DNA of 64,000 bases from DASQUK01 sp963756425 (GTDB taxonomy: Bacteria > Actinomycetota > Acidimicrobiia > Acidimicrobiales > VFJN01), in the NCBI GenBank assembly GCA_963756425.1, contig CAVWNW010000008.1:124001-188000 (forward strand), in the 5' to 3' direction. The notes under the pieces are model-generated. The model ran no database searches. It was not told where the DNA came from and worked only from the letters and a program-made list of their open reading frames with translations. A program made the translations under genes and the position numbers. Below are positions 33,139 to 42,710 of the stretch, in pieces. How positions within the stretch are numbered: position 1 is the stretch's first letter; each line of letters starts with the position of its first letter.

Positions 33139-33870
33139 GTGACCGGGACCGAGCACGGCGACAGGCTGGGGTTCCTGGCGCCGGCGCGGACCCTCCTGTC
33201 CGAAGGCATCCACCCCAACCCCGTCCACGTGCCGCCCCGGACGCCGTTGCCGAGCGACCCGGTGCCCGAGGCCCGGTATCTCAACCTCGACCCCGGCGAC
33301 CTGGTCACGAGCTTCGCCGACGCCGTCGCCCACGCCGAGGGCGTGTGCCACGTCGTCGAGCACGACGTACCCGACATCCTGCTGGACCGGATCGTGGCCG
33401 AGCTGGGCGAACGCGACGACACGTCCGTCGTCGTCTCCGCCGAGCCGGAGGCCCGTGCCGTCGGCGACCGGCTGGCGGCCCGCGGCCTGGCCGTCAACCC
33501 GGCGACGCCCGCAACGGCCGCCGAGGCGGCGTTGGGCGTCACGTCCGCTACGGCGGCGATCGCTGCCACGGGTTCGGTCATCCTCGACAGCCGGCGTGCC
33601 GGCGGCCGGGTGGCGTCCCTGCTTCCGTCCGTTCACCTGTGTGTCGTGCCGGTGAACAGGCTGTTCGCGACCCCCGCCGACGTGTTGCGGCGCCTAGGGT
33701 CGGGGGCTGATGCGCCGCCGCCATCGTTGGTGGTCGTCACGGGGCCCAGTCGCACCGGGGACATCGAGCAGCTCCTCACGCTCGGCGCGCACGGCCCTAC
33801 CGCTCTCCACGTGGTGTTGGTGACCGGTGGCGAGAGCACGTCGCCCGCATCCGGTCGAGCCGCCGGCTGA
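33139..33870 (+). CDS. lutC: LutC-type LUD-domain protein, about 243 aa
   Basis: LUD domain with SATAAIAATGSVILDS and VASLLPSVHLCVVP, then SRTGDIEQLLTLGAHGP, the signature of LutC/YkgG. GTG 33139 is the likely start, 25 bp after the end of lutB. Completes the lactate operon. Confidence 0.88.
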   Translation: MTGTEHGDRLGFLAPARTLLSEGIHPNPVHVPPRTPLPSDPVPEARYLNLDPGDLVTSFADAVAHAEGVCHVVEHDVPDILLDRIVAELGERDDTSVVVSAEPEARAVGDRLAARGLAVNPATPATAAEAALGVTSATAAIAATGSVILDSRRAGGRVASLLPSVHLCVVPVNRLFATPADVLRRLGSGADAPPPSLVVVTGPSRTGDIEQLLTLGAHGPTALHVVLVTGGESTSPASGRAAG

Positions 33871-33937
33871 CCGGATCCACCCATCCGCGTCCGCGCGCCA
33901 GGGCTCGGCTTGACTGGCCGCCGGTGACCCGTCCGTC

Positions 33938-35282
33938 ATGACTGGGGGTTCCGTGACCGACCGCCCTCCCTCCGGCCGCACCTACGTCGTCGACACGTCG
34001 GTGTTGCTGGCCGATCCGTCGGCCTGGCAGCGCTTCGACGAGCACGAGGTGGTGGTGCCCCTGGTGGTCCTCACGGAGCTCGAGGCCAAGCGCCACCACC
34101 CCGAGCTGGGGTGGGCCGCGCGCCAGACGCTGCGAATGCTCGAGGACCTGCGGGTCCGGCACGGGTCCCTGCTCCGCCCGATGCCGGCCAACGAGCACGG
34201 CGGCACGCTGCGCGTCGAGGTCAACCACACGGAGATGGCCGGGTTCCCGGCGGCGCTGACCAACGACACACAACGACCACCGGATCCTGGCCGTCGCCCG
34301 CAACCTGGTCTCCGAGGGCCGGGAGGTCGCGGTGGTCACCAAGGACCTGCCGCTGCGGCTGAAGGCGTCGATCGTGGGGCTCGAGGCCGACGAGTACCGC
34401 AACGAGTTGGCGGTCGACAGCGGCTGGAACGGGGTCGTCGAGCTCGACGTGGAAGCGGGCGTCATCGATGCGCTCTTCTCCGACCATGTCGCCGACCTGG
34501 CCGAGGCACGCGACCTTCCCTGCAACAGCGGCCTCGTGCTCCACGCGGGCCCCCAGCAGTCGGCTCTCGGACGCGTGCACGCCGACAAGAGGATCCACCT
34601 CGCGCGCAGCGACCGAGCGCTGTTCGACGTGCGAGGCAGGTCCGCCGAGCAGCGCATCGCCATCGATGTACTGGCCGACCAGACTGTCGGCATCGTGAGC
34701 CTGGGCGGACCCGCCGGCACCGGCAAGAGCGTCCTGGCGCTGGCCGCGGGGCTCGACTCCGTGATCGAGCAGCGGACGCACAACCGCGTCATCGTGTTCC
34801 GGCCGATCTTCCCCGTCGGGGGGCAGGACCTCGGCTACCTGCCCGGCTCGGAGACCGAGAAGATGATGCCGTGGGGCGCCGCCGTCACCGACGCGCTCGA
34901 GGCCATCGCCGGGTCCGAGGTCATCGACGAGGTGTTCGGGCGAGGGTTGCTCGAGGTGCTGCCGCTCACGCACATCCGGGGCCGCAACCTGACGGACAGC
35001 TTCGTCATCATCGACGAGGCGCAGAACCTCGAGCGCTCGGTGCTTCTCACGGCACTCAGCCGGCTCGGCCAAGGCAGCCGCGTGGTGCTGACCCACGACG
35101 TCGGCCAGCGGGACAACCTGCGCGTGGGCCGCCACGACGGCGTGGTCTCGGTGATCGAGACGCTGAAGGGTCACCCCCTGTTCGCCCACATATCGCTCAC
35201 CCGCGCGGAACGCAGCCCGGTGGCCGCGCTCGGTCACCCAGGTGCTCGATGGCGCACCAGTCCGGTAAGACGCCGGGGCTAG
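33938..35282 (+). pseudogene. PIN-PhoH fusion ATPase/ribonuclease, frameshifted
   Basis: An N-terminal PIN ribonuclease domain (TYVVDTSVLLADPSAW, LTELEAK) is followed by a PhoH ATPase: Walker A GGPAGTGKSVLALAAG, Walker B DSFVIIDEAQNLERS, then LTHDVGQRDN. This is the PhoH2-like arrangement, an RNA helicase/RNase toxin-related protein. The frame is broken at about 34266-34272 in an ACACAC run; removing one base rejoins ALTND with NDHRILAVARNLVSEGREV. All motifs survive on both sides. Confidence 0.85.
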
Positions 35283-35379
35283 GGTCACGCTCGCTGACAA
35301 CTCAGCTGGGCAGCCGGCTGCAGAGGCCAGGGGTGGGCGTGCCACCGGCCTGCGACAGCTGCCGACAAGGGGGAGATCA

Positions 35380-36525
35380 ATGTTCCGACGCGGACGTGTC
35401 TTCACGCACGCTGCGCTGCTTTCAGTCCTGACTCTGGTGGGTGCCGCCTGTAGCGACGACGACGATTCGAGCGCCGACAGAGAGGGCGAAGGCGGCGAGG
35501 AGGCCGCCAGCAGCGGAGAAGGCGGCGACGGAGGTGGCGGCGGCCTGCTCGCAGAAGTGCAGGACCGTGGCACGCTCAACTGCGGCGTCAACGAGACAGT
35601 GCCGGGGTTCGGCCTCGTCGACGAGCAGGGCGAGTACGCCGGGTTCGACATCGAGTTCTGCAAGGCGGTGGCGGCCGCCGTGCTCGGCGACCCGGAGGCG
35701 GTCGAGTACACACCCCTCGACGCCGAAACGCGCTTCCCCGCCCTCCAGTCGGGCGAGATAGACGTGCTGATCCGCAACACCACCTATACGGCCAGCCGCG
35801 ACGGCGGCGACGGTGCCCGGTTCCTGGCCACGACGTTCTTCGACGGCCAGGGAATGATGGTGCGGGCCGACTCGGGCTTCCAGTCGGTCGAGGACATGAA
35901 CGGCACCACGATCTGCGTCCTGGCCGGCACCACCACGGAGCTGAACCTGGCCACCAGGTTCCAGTCGGCAGGGCTGACCTACACGCCGCTGACGTTCCCC
36001 GATGCCGATGCCCTCGGCGAGGCGTTCGGGGCTGGGCAGTGCGACGGCTGGACCAGCGATCTCTCGCAGCTCGCCGGCCAGCGGTCGGCCTTCCCGGAGG
36101 GTCCCGACGCCCTGGTGATCTTCGACGACGCGTTCTCGAAGGAGCCGCTCGGTCCGGCCGTCCGCGACGGCGACGACGAATGGGCGAGCGCCGTCAACTG
36201 GGCGGTGATCGCCACCATCCAAGCCGAGGAGTTCGGCATCACCAGCGACAACGTCGAGCAGATGACGAGCAGCGAGAACCCCGACATCCTGCGATTCCTG
36301 GGCCAGCCGATCCCGGACCCCGAAGACGAAGCGGCCGAACCGGCGCCGTTCGACCCCGGGCTGGGTCTCGAGCCCGACTTCGCGGTCGACGTGATCTCGC
36401 AGGTGGGCAACTACGGCGAGATCTACGACCGCACGGTCGGGCCCGGCACCCCGCTCGGATTGGAGCGGGGGATCAACGCGCAGTGGTCCGACGGCGGGCT
36501 GCTCTACGCACCTCCGTACCGCTGA
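35380..36525 (+). CDS. aapJ: General amino-acid ABC transporter substrate-binding lipoprotein, 381 aa
   Basis: Lipoprotein signal with lipobox VGAAC (Cys24), then an Asp/Glu/Gly-rich linker of about 30 residues. The family-3 solute-binding domain starts at LLAEVQDRGTLNCGVN and continues with GFDIEFCKAVAAAV and TFPDADALGEAFGAGQCDGW. An AapJ-like C-terminus (WAVIATIQAEEFGIT, GLERGINAQWSDGGLLYAPPY) is intact. It captures polar amino acids for AapQMP. Good AAGGGGGAG ribosome site. Confidence 0.93.
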   Translation: MFRRGRVFTHAALLSVLTLVGAACSDDDDSSADREGEGGEEAASSGEGGDGGGGGLLAEVQDRGTLNCGVNETVPGFGLVDEQGEYAGFDIEFCKAVAAAVLGDPEAVEYTPLDAETRFPALQSGEIDVLIRNTTYTASRDGGDGARFLATTFFDGQGMMVRADSGFQSVEDMNGTTICVLAGTTTELNLATRFQSAGLTYTPLTFPDADALGEAFGAGQCDGWTSDLSQLAGQRSAFPEGPDALVIFDDAFSKEPLGPAVRDGDDEWASAVNWAVIATIQAEEFGITSDNVEQMTSSENPDILRFLGQPIPDPEDEAAEPAPFDPGLGLEPDFAVDVISQVGNYGEIYDRTVGPGTPLGLERGINAQWSDGGLLYAPPYR

Positions 36526-36538
36526 GCGCCTGACGAGG

Positions 36539-37705
36539 ATGGCGAGCCAGACCGCGGCCACACGCCCGCCGCCATGGCGCGACGTGCGCATCCTGCGCGT
36601 CGCGTTCCAGCTGGGCGCTGTGGTCGCGGTCGGCGCCTTCCTCGCATACCTCTACGACAACCTCACCGCCAACCAGCGGGCGCTCGGCGTCGAGACGTCC
36701 TTCGACTTCCTCGACCAGCAGGCCGGCTTCCGGATCGCGTACAGCGACTTCTCGCCCAGCGGCACCGTGTTGGAGGCGATGCTGGTCGGCCTGCGCAACA
36801 CGATCACCGTGGCGCTGCTGGGGATCGTGTTCACGCTGATCCTCGGCACCCTCGTCGGGATCGCCCGCCTGTCGAGCAACTGGCTGGTGCGACGGGCCGC
36901 GGGCGTCTACGTCGAGGCGGTGCGCAACGTGCCGCCGCTGCTCGTGATCATCTTCGTGAACTCGGCGTTCCTGGCCACGCTGCCACCCATCGACGACCCG
37001 GAACATGTGGCGGGAATGCTGCTCACCGTGCGCGAGATCGGCGTCACAGTGCCCCAGGGCGACGCCGGCATCTGGATCTACGTGGCTCTGCTGGCGGCCG
37101 CGCTGGCGGGCGGAGTGGCGCTTGCCCGGTGGCGCGCCACGGTCGAGGAGCGCACGGGTCGACCGGCCCGGCCCTGGCTGTGGGGCGGTGGCCTGGTCGC
37201 TGTCGTCGCCGTCGGCGCGTGGTTCGTCCTCGACGCCCCGATCGTGCTGTCTCGCCCGGAGGTCGTGGGCAGGAGCATCGAGGGCGGGGTTGCCATGGGC
37301 CTGCCGTTCGTGGCGGTCCTGGTCGGGCTCGTGCTGTACACGGCCACCCATGTGGCCGAGATCGTCCGCGGATCGATCCTGGCCGTCCACAAGGGCCAGA
37401 CCGAGGCCGCCACCGCGATCGGGCTGTCGACGATGCAGCGGCTCCGGTACGTGGTGTTGCCACAGGCGTTCCGGATCGCCGTGCCACCCATCATCAACCA
37501 GTGCCTCAACCTCACGAAGAACACCTCGCTCGGGGTGGCGGTGGCCTACGGCGAGGCCATGTACGTGACCCGGACCGTGATCGGCAACGGCAACCCGGCC
37601 ATCCAGTCGATCCTCGTGGTAATGGCCATGTACCTCGTGCTCTCGCTCGCCATCTCGTTGGTCGCAAACATCGCGAATCGTCGCCTGCGGCTCGTGGAGC
37701 GCTGA
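36539..37705 (+). CDS. aapQ: Amino-acid ABC transporter permease AapQ-like, 388 aa
   Basis: Long HisMQ-type permease with about eight hydrophobic segments. The EAA-type coupling loop reads VEAVRNVPPLLVIIF, and a second conserved segment reads HKGQTEAATAIGLSTMQRLRYVVLPQAFR. It has the large periplasmic insertion typical of AapQ/BztB proteins. It starts 13 bp after aapJ and its stop overlaps the aapM start. Confidence 0.92.
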   Translation: MASQTAATRPPPWRDVRILRVAFQLGAVVAVGAFLAYLYDNLTANQRALGVETSFDFLDQQAGFRIAYSDFSPSGTVLEAMLVGLRNTITVALLGIVFTLILGTLVGIARLSSNWLVRRAAGVYVEAVRNVPPLLVIIFVNSAFLATLPPIDDPEHVAGMLLTVREIGVTVPQGDAGIWIYVALLAAALAGGVALARWRATVEERTGRPARPWLWGGGLVAVVAVGAWFVLDAPIVLSRPEVVGRSIEGGVAMGLPFVAVLVGLVLYTATHVAEIVRGSILAVHKGQTEAATAIGLSTMQRLRYVVLPQAFRIAVPPIINQCLNLTKNTSLGVAVAYGEAMYVTRTVIGNGNPAIQSILVVMAMYLVLSLAISLVANIANRRLRLVER

Positions 37706-39065
37706 TGGCGGCGTCGAGCGAGGCACTCGGCGCCCTAGCCGAACCGGTAGCACCCGTCCCGGAGCCGGAGCCGCCGGCTCGTGACGTCACGCCTCGCCAG
37801 TGGGTACGCCTGAACCTGCTTTCGAGCCCGTTCAACGTCGTCCTCACCGTCGTCTTCGGCGTCGTCGCCGCTTGGGCCGTCGTTCCGCTTGTCCCGCTGG
37901 GTGTTCGTGACCGCCGACTGGGCGATCGTCCGGGTCTTCCTGCGCCTGTTCATGGTCGGGCTCTTTCCCGCCGACCAGCTCTGGCGCCTGTGGGTGTCGG
38001 CGTACATCCTCGCCGCCACGCTCGGGCTGACAGCCGGCGCGCTTGCCGTGGCGAGCGCCCGGCGGTCCGCGGCGACACCTGGCGACGGTGCCGGAGGTGC
38101 CGGGCGCACGGCCCGGGCGGCGACGACCGCATCCGCCGCTGGCTCGGAGGGCGACGACTCCGGGTGGCCCCGTCGGGCCGCCGCCGCGCTGCACCGGTTC
38201 TGGCCGGCGGTCCTGGGCGTCGTCGTCGTCCTGTCGTTCACCCGGACGCCAGTGCCTGCGATTCTCACCATCGGTCTGGTGGCCCTGTTCACCATCGCCT
38301 TCGCCGGCGGCCGGCGCCTGCCCACTCGTGTGCGCCGCTGGGTTTGGCTGGTGCTCGTGGCCGGCATCGTCGCGTCCCTGCAGGTGATCACCGCGGGGCC
38401 CGACGGCGTGGGCTGGGACGACTGGGGTGGCCTCCACCTGGCGGTGGCAGCCACCGTGGCGGGCATCGCCTTGGCCTTCCCGCTCGGACTGGTCCTGGCG
38501 CTCGGCCGCCGGTCCTCGCTGCCGGGCATGCGCGTCCTGTCCACCGGGTACATCGAGGTGTTCCGGGCGGTGCCGTTGGTGGCCCTGCTGTTCGTGGGTC
38601 AGTACATGGTTGGGTTCCTGTTCCCCACCTCGGTCGACCCGCCCAGCTTTCTGGTCCGGGCGGTCATCGCCATCACGCTGTTCGAGGCCGCCTACATCGC
38701 CGAGATCGTGCGTGGCGGGCTGCAGGCGGTCCCCGTGGGGCAGGTCGAAGCCGCGCAAGCGGTCGGGCTTATCGCCGCCAAAGGTCCTCCGGCTCGTGGT
38801 GCTGCCCCAGGCCCTGCGCGCCGTCATCCCGGCGATGGTCGGGCAGTTCATCAGCCTGTTCAAGGACACGTCGCTGCTGTCGATCATCGGGTTCATCGAG
38901 CTGATCGGCGTGGCCGACTTCGCCACCGAGCAGCCCCGCTTCCAGGGCGAGGGGCTCCGGCCCCTGACCTTCGCCTTCGTCGGCTTCCTGTTCTGGGCGG
39001 TGTGCTCGACGATGTCGCGGGAGAGTCAGCGGCTCGAACGCCGCCTGGGAGTCGGAGAACGATGA
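37705..39065 (+). pseudogene. aapM: Amino-acid ABC transporter permease AapM-like, two frameshifts
   Basis: Homology runs through three frames. The first (from 37705) carries the N-terminus to AAWAVV, the second (from about 37884) RWVFVTADWAIVRVFLRLF to EAAQAVGL, and the third (from about 38772) PKVLRLVVLPQALRAVIPAM to the stop. Each shift equals one extra base (near 37880 and 38770). Membrane segments and the coupling loop are present, so the transporter may be whole in the organism. Overlaps aapP by 4 bp. Confidence 0.85.
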
Positions 39066-39862
39066 CGGCGCAGGCCGGGCAGGGCGAACAGGAAGACTTC
39101 GCGGCCCTCGCGACGGAAGCGGGCGGCACCGGCGAGCCGATCATCGTGTGCGAGGGCGTGGAGAAGTGGTTCGGCCGCTTCCAGGCCCTCCGCGGCATCG
39201 ACCTGTCCGTGGGCCGCCAGGAGGTGGTCGTGGTCATCGGACCCTCCGGGTCGGGCAAGTCCACGCTCATCCGGTGCATCAACCGGCTCGAGGAGCACGA
39301 CCGGGGACGCATCGTGGTCGACGGCACCGAGCTGAACAACGACGTCCGTCACATCGCCGAGGTGCGGCGAGAGGTCGGGATGGTGTTCCAGTCGTTCAAC
39401 CTGTTCCCCCACCTCACGGTGCTCGACAACATCACGCTCGGCCCCCGCAAGGTGCGGCGCTGGCCCAAGGCCCGGGCGGAACAGGTTGCACGGGAGATGC
39501 TCGAGCGGGTGCGGATCCCGGAACAGGCGGGCAAGTACCCGGGCCAGCTTTCGGGCGGCCAACAGCAGCGGGTGGCCATCGCCCGGGCGCTGGCGATGCA
39601 GCCCAAGATCATGCTGTTCGACGAGCCCACGTCGGCCCTCGACCCGGAGATGATCGCCGAGGTGCTCGACGTGATGCGGGAGCTGGCCCGTTCGGGCATG
39701 ACGATGATCGTGGTGACCCACGAGATGGGGTTCGCCCGCGAGGTGGCCGACCGTGTGATGTTCATGGCCGACGGCCAGATCGTCGAGGTGGGCTCCCCGG
39801 ACCACTTCTTTCGCAACCCCACCGAGGAGCGCACCAGGCCGTTCCTCCTCCAGATCCTCTAG
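39062..39862 (+). CDS. aapP: Amino-acid ABC transporter ATP-binding protein, 266 aa
   Basis: Walker A GPSGSGKSTLIRC (about residue 60), Q-loop VFQSFNLFPHLT, signature LSGGQQQRVAIARAL, Walker B IMLFDEPTSALDPE and the switch His VTHEMGFARE. GlnQ/AapP class. A 30-residue acidic N-terminal extension precedes the ABC domain. Confidence 0.95.
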   Translation: MTAQAGQGEQEDFAALATEAGGTGEPIIVCEGVEKWFGRFQALRGIDLSVGRQEVVVVIGPSGSGKSTLIRCINRLEEHDRGRIVVDGTELNNDVRHIAEVRREVGMVFQSFNLFPHLTVLDNITLGPRKVRRWPKARAEQVAREMLERVRIPEQAGKYPGQLSGGQQQRVAIARALAMQPKIMLFDEPTSALDPEMIAEVLDVMRELARSGMTMIVVTHEMGFAREVADRVMFMADGQIVEVGSPDHFFRNPTEERTRPFLLQIL

Positions 39863-39905
39863 CCGCATCCCGTTGACGGGCGCCGGAACGGCCTAGAAAG
39901 GGCAG

Positions 39906-40481
39906 ATGCCTCGCTCGCGGGCGCCGGTGTACGGGCTCGACATCGAGACGGACACGTCGGTGAACGGGCTCGACCCTGCGGTGGGTGGGATCGTCACCGT
40001 GGCACTGTCGACCCCGACCGCCGACGAGGTCTTCGATGGGGCAGAGATCGACATGCTCGCCGCGGTCGACGCCCGCTTGGCCGCGCTGGCACCGGGCGTC
40101 CTGGCCACCTGGAACGGTGCCTTCTTCGACCTGCCGTTCCTGGCCGACCGAGCGGCACATCACGGCCTGGCGCTGGGCTTGCGCCTGACGCTCGACCCCC
40201 GCATCCCGTCGCGCCGCGATCCGCTTCCCGGTCATCGGGGCGCCTACCGGGCCTGCTGGCACGGCCACCGCCACGTCGACGCGTACCAGCTCTATCGCAG
40301 CGACGTGGGGCCCGCCCTGGGCATCTCCTGTTCGCTCAAGTCCATCGCCCGGCTCGTGGGGCTGACGCCGGTCGAGGTGGACCGGGCCCGGATCCACGAA
40401 CTGGCGCCCGATGCGCTGGCCGCCTACGTCGCGAGCGACGCCCGCCTGGCCCGGCTGCTGACCGAGCGCCGTGCGTGGTGA
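39906..40481 (+). CDS. DEDDy-type 3'-5' exonuclease-like protein, 191 aa
   Basis: Exo I motif YGLDIETDTS, Exo II WNGAFFDLPFLADR and Exo III YVASDARL (Tyr-x-x-x-Asp) occur in the order and spacing of the PolB/DnaQ-like exonuclease fold. All four acidic residues appear present, so it should be active on DNA or RNA 3' ends. It stands alone without a polymerase domain; role unknown. Confidence 0.78.
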   Translation: MPRSRAPVYGLDIETDTSVNGLDPAVGGIVTVALSTPTADEVFDGAEIDMLAAVDARLAALAPGVLATWNGAFFDLPFLADRAAHHGLALGLRLTLDPRIPSRRDPLPGHRGAYRACWHGHRHVDAYQLYRSDVGPALGISCSLKSIARLVGLTPVEVDRARIHELAPDALAAYVASDARLARLLTERRAW

Positions 40482-40655
40482 CGACGACCGGCATCGGGTC
40501 GGGGTGATGTCCGGCCCGGCGCGGCGCCGGCGCCGGCCGTCCTCGAGTGTCACAGCCCCTCGGTAGTGTCCCGCATCACGGGTTCGTGATCGCCCTCCGG
40601 CGCCGTCCGGTGCAGATCGCCTCTTGCACGGCATCTGCAGCACCGGAGGCGTCCG

Positions 40656-41582
40656 ATGTCACCGCCCGTTCCACCCCCGCCCGACCTCGCCCTTGCGGCC
40701 CACGTCGACAACGCCGATGCCACCCTGGCCGCGCCGGGGTCCCGCGGCCCCAAGAGCGCACTCCTGCGGGTGTCGGCGGCAAGCGCCGACCCGCCGGGTG
40801 AGCTCGCATGGTTCCCGATCGATCCGATCCATCCGCTCGACCTGCTGTTGGGGTTCGTTGCGCCCTTGCACTGGTGGGCGCTGGGCGTGTCGAGCTGTGG
40901 TCGGCAGCACCCGATCGGCGGCGACGGCCGCGTGGTCCGCAGCGCAGGCTCGCCCCGGGTGCGCATCACGGTGCTGATCGACCGCTCCGGAGGGGCGGCA
41001 GCGCTGCTCCGTCGGGGCGACGAGCGCACCGCCATGCCGGGTCCGCCCGACGGCACGGTGGCCGACGCGTGCCGCCGGGCACTGGGCCTCGAGACCGCCC
41101 CGCCGCCACCCACGACGGCGGGGCTGTGGGCGCGATCCTGGCTCGACCGCGTCGTCGACACGCTCGCACCATCGAGCGGCGCTCGCGGTGGCGCGGGACC
41201 GCCGACCTGGCGGGACCTGACGCGGCTCCACCCGGCATCATCGGTCGTTGCGACGCGGTGGTCGGGACTCGGCCTCGGGCCCGACGCGGACGCCCTGGCC
41301 GATGCCACCCGGGCTTTGGCCGACGCCTGGCCGTGGGCCCGCCTGCGTGCCGACCCGGCCGTGGCCGACGTCCCCGGCCCCCTTCCCGATCCCGGCGTTG
41401 TCGCGTGGATGGATGACGGCATGTGGGCCCGATGGCTGCTGGCGACGTTCCCCGCCATCGACGACCTGGTCGACGCCGCGTGCAGCCTGCTGACACCCAG
41501 CCTGGCCCGGGCGACGAAGCAGGTCGTGGAGGCATCGATCGGCTGGGCGGCGCCAACCGACACGCCGGGCGAGCCCATCTGA
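40656..41582 (+). CDS. Unknown soluble protein, 308 aa
   Basis: No family recognised. The N-half has WFPIDPIHPLDLLLGFVAP and an ITVLIDRSGGAAALL strand pattern; the C-half is helical with several Trp. No membrane segment or signal. It lies alone between the exonuclease and the Rpf-like gene. The good codon pattern supports it as real. Confidence 0.7.
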   Translation: MSPPVPPPPDLALAAHVDNADATLAAPGSRGPKSALLRVSAASADPPGELAWFPIDPIHPLDLLLGFVAPLHWWALGVSSCGRQHPIGGDGRVVRSAGSPRVRITVLIDRSGGAAALLRRGDERTAMPGPPDGTVADACRRALGLETAPPPPTTAGLWARSWLDRVVDTLAPSSGARGGAGPPTWRDLTRLHPASSVVATRWSGLGLGPDADALADATRALADAWPWARLRADPAVADVPGPLPDPGVVAWMDDGMWARWLLATFPAIDDLVDAACSLLTPSLARATKQVVEASIGWAAPTDTPGEPI

Positions 41583-41713
41583 CCCGTCCCGGAACGTGCT
41601 GAGCCCGGCGTCGGAGTGTGCCGATCGTCGCGAATGGTGGTGAATCGATCACCGACAGCGCGGTTTTCGGGGTGATTTTCGGGCCCAGATGCACTCCAGT
41701 GCGGCGCGGAAGG

Positions 41714-41737
41714 GTCGCCACGATCTACGGTGGCGAC
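41714..41737. promoter_or_regulatory. Inverted repeat upstream of Rpf-like gene
   Basis: GTCGCCAC and GTGGCGAC (8 + 8 bp) flank an 8-bp centre. Could be an operator or a hairpin in the leader; it lies about 200 bp before the start. Confidence 0.4.
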
Positions 41738-41801
41738 GTCCTGGGGAACCGTCGACACCGCCGCTTGGGGAGCGGCCGACCACCAACGTTTGGCGCCTGA
41801 T

Positions 41802-41819
41802 GTTGCGAAAGCGTTGCGA
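41802..41819 (+). promoter_or_regulatory. 11-bp-spaced direct repeat GTTGCGA, candidate response-regulator site
   Basis: GTTGCGA at 41802-41808 and 41813-41819. The spacing fits OmpR-family regulators such as MtrA, which controls rpf genes in other actinobacteria (established there; inferred here). Confidence 0.4.
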
Positions 41820-41942
41820 TAGTGACAAACTCCTTTCACCAACCGCATAGGTCGGCTCGCGCTCGGGGCGCCCCTGGTTGCAGTTCCCTCTCATCTTCCC
41901 TCCCGCCCCGCCGCGCGCTTCGACGGTAGGAGTCCCCCCCTG

Positions 41943-42626
41943 ATGTCAGAGCGGACGGATCACCCCCCGAGTACCAACGGCCAGACGGCCGCCCCGGAAC
42001 CGGGTCGTACGGCCCAGCGGGCCATCCTCGGTGGCGTTCTGGGCCTCGCGCTCCTGATCGGCCCGGTGGTCCTCGCCACCGTCGTCCTCCCGGACGGAGG
42101 TGACAATCGTGTCGAGGCCGCAGGCAGCGACCCGGAGACGTCGCTCATCAACGCCCGGCAGCTGTCGCTTCAGATGGAGCACGACCAGGCGCGCGCATTG
42201 GGCCTGAAGAGCATCGCGACCACCACCACGACGGCGCCACCCACGACCACCACCACGGCGCCGCCTACAACGACCACGACGGAGCCACCTCCGCCGCCGA
42301 CGACCGAGGAGCCGCCGGCCGAGGAGCCGCCGCCGACCGAAACACCGCCACCCCCGGACAGCGGCGGCGGGCTCGGCGACCCCAACAGCTACGCCACCTG
42401 GGACGCGCTGGCTGAGTGCGAGTCGGGCGGCGACTGGCACATCAACACGGGGAACGGTTACTACGGCGGCCTGCAGTTCTCGCTCGGCTCCTGGCAGGCG
42501 GTGGGCGGCACGGGCTACCCCCACGAGAACTCCCGCGAAACGCAGATCACGATGGGTCAGCGGCTCTACGCCTCGTCGGGCTGGGGCGCGTGGCCCTCCT
42601 GCACCGCCCAGCTCGGCTGGCGCTGA
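41943..42626 (+). CDS. Resuscitation-promoting-factor-like secreted protein, 227 aa
   Basis: An N-terminal membrane or signal segment (about residues 27-50) is followed by a Thr/Pro/Glu low-complexity linker. The C-terminal transglycosylase-like Rpf domain reads WDALAECESGGDW, then GNGYYGGLQFSLGSWQAVGG, then MGQRLYASSGWGAWPSC. The catalytic Glu (ECESGG) and both domain Cys are present. It cleaves peptidoglycan to promote growth from dormancy. A strong hairpin terminator follows. Confidence 0.92.
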   Translation: MSERTDHPPSTNGQTAAPEPGRTAQRAILGGVLGLALLIGPVVLATVVLPDGGDNRVEAAGSDPETSLINARQLSLQMEHDQARALGLKSIATTTTTAPPTTTTTAPPTTTTTEPPPPPTTEEPPAEEPPPTETPPPPDSGGGLGDPNSYATWDALAECESGGDWHINTGNGYYGGLQFSLGSWQAVGGTGYPHENSRETQITMGQRLYASSGWGAWPSCTAQLGWR

Positions 42627-42661
42627 CGACCTACATACCCAGCCCACCAGATCTGGGGGCA

Positions 42662-42700
42662 GACGAAGGCGGCGCTCGCTGGGGTAGCGCCGCCTTCGTC
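42662..42700. terminator. Bidirectional hairpin terminator
   Basis: A perfect 15-bp inverted repeat (42662-42676 with 42686-42700) around a 9-base loop lies between the convergent Rpf-like and methyltransferase genes. Confidence 0.8.
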
Positions 42701-42710
42701 GCGCGCGACC

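Larger units (their letters stand above)
41583..41942. other. 360-bp upstream region of the Rpf-like gene
   Basis: No gene. It contains an 8-bp inverted repeat (41714-41737), an 11-bp-spaced direct repeat (41802-41819), and a purine-rich AGGAG before the ATG. I saw no ydaO-type c-di-AMP riboswitch core, which is found before many actinobacterial rpf genes. Confidence 0.5.

Noticed and set aside
36574..38904. 776-codon frame over aapQ and aapM
   Set aside because: Arg/Gly/Pro-rich out-of-frame reading of two permease genes with clear membrane segments in the other frames.
41590..41942. ydaO/c-di-AMP riboswitch before the Rpf-like gene
   Set aside because: The conserved GGGGAACC...GGGTGAA...GGGCTGCC-like core is not found.
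42225..42360. Thr/Pro codon repeats as a tandem or CRISPR-like array
   Set aside because: They are the in-frame low-complexity linker of the Rpf-like protein; unit length is only a few codons.
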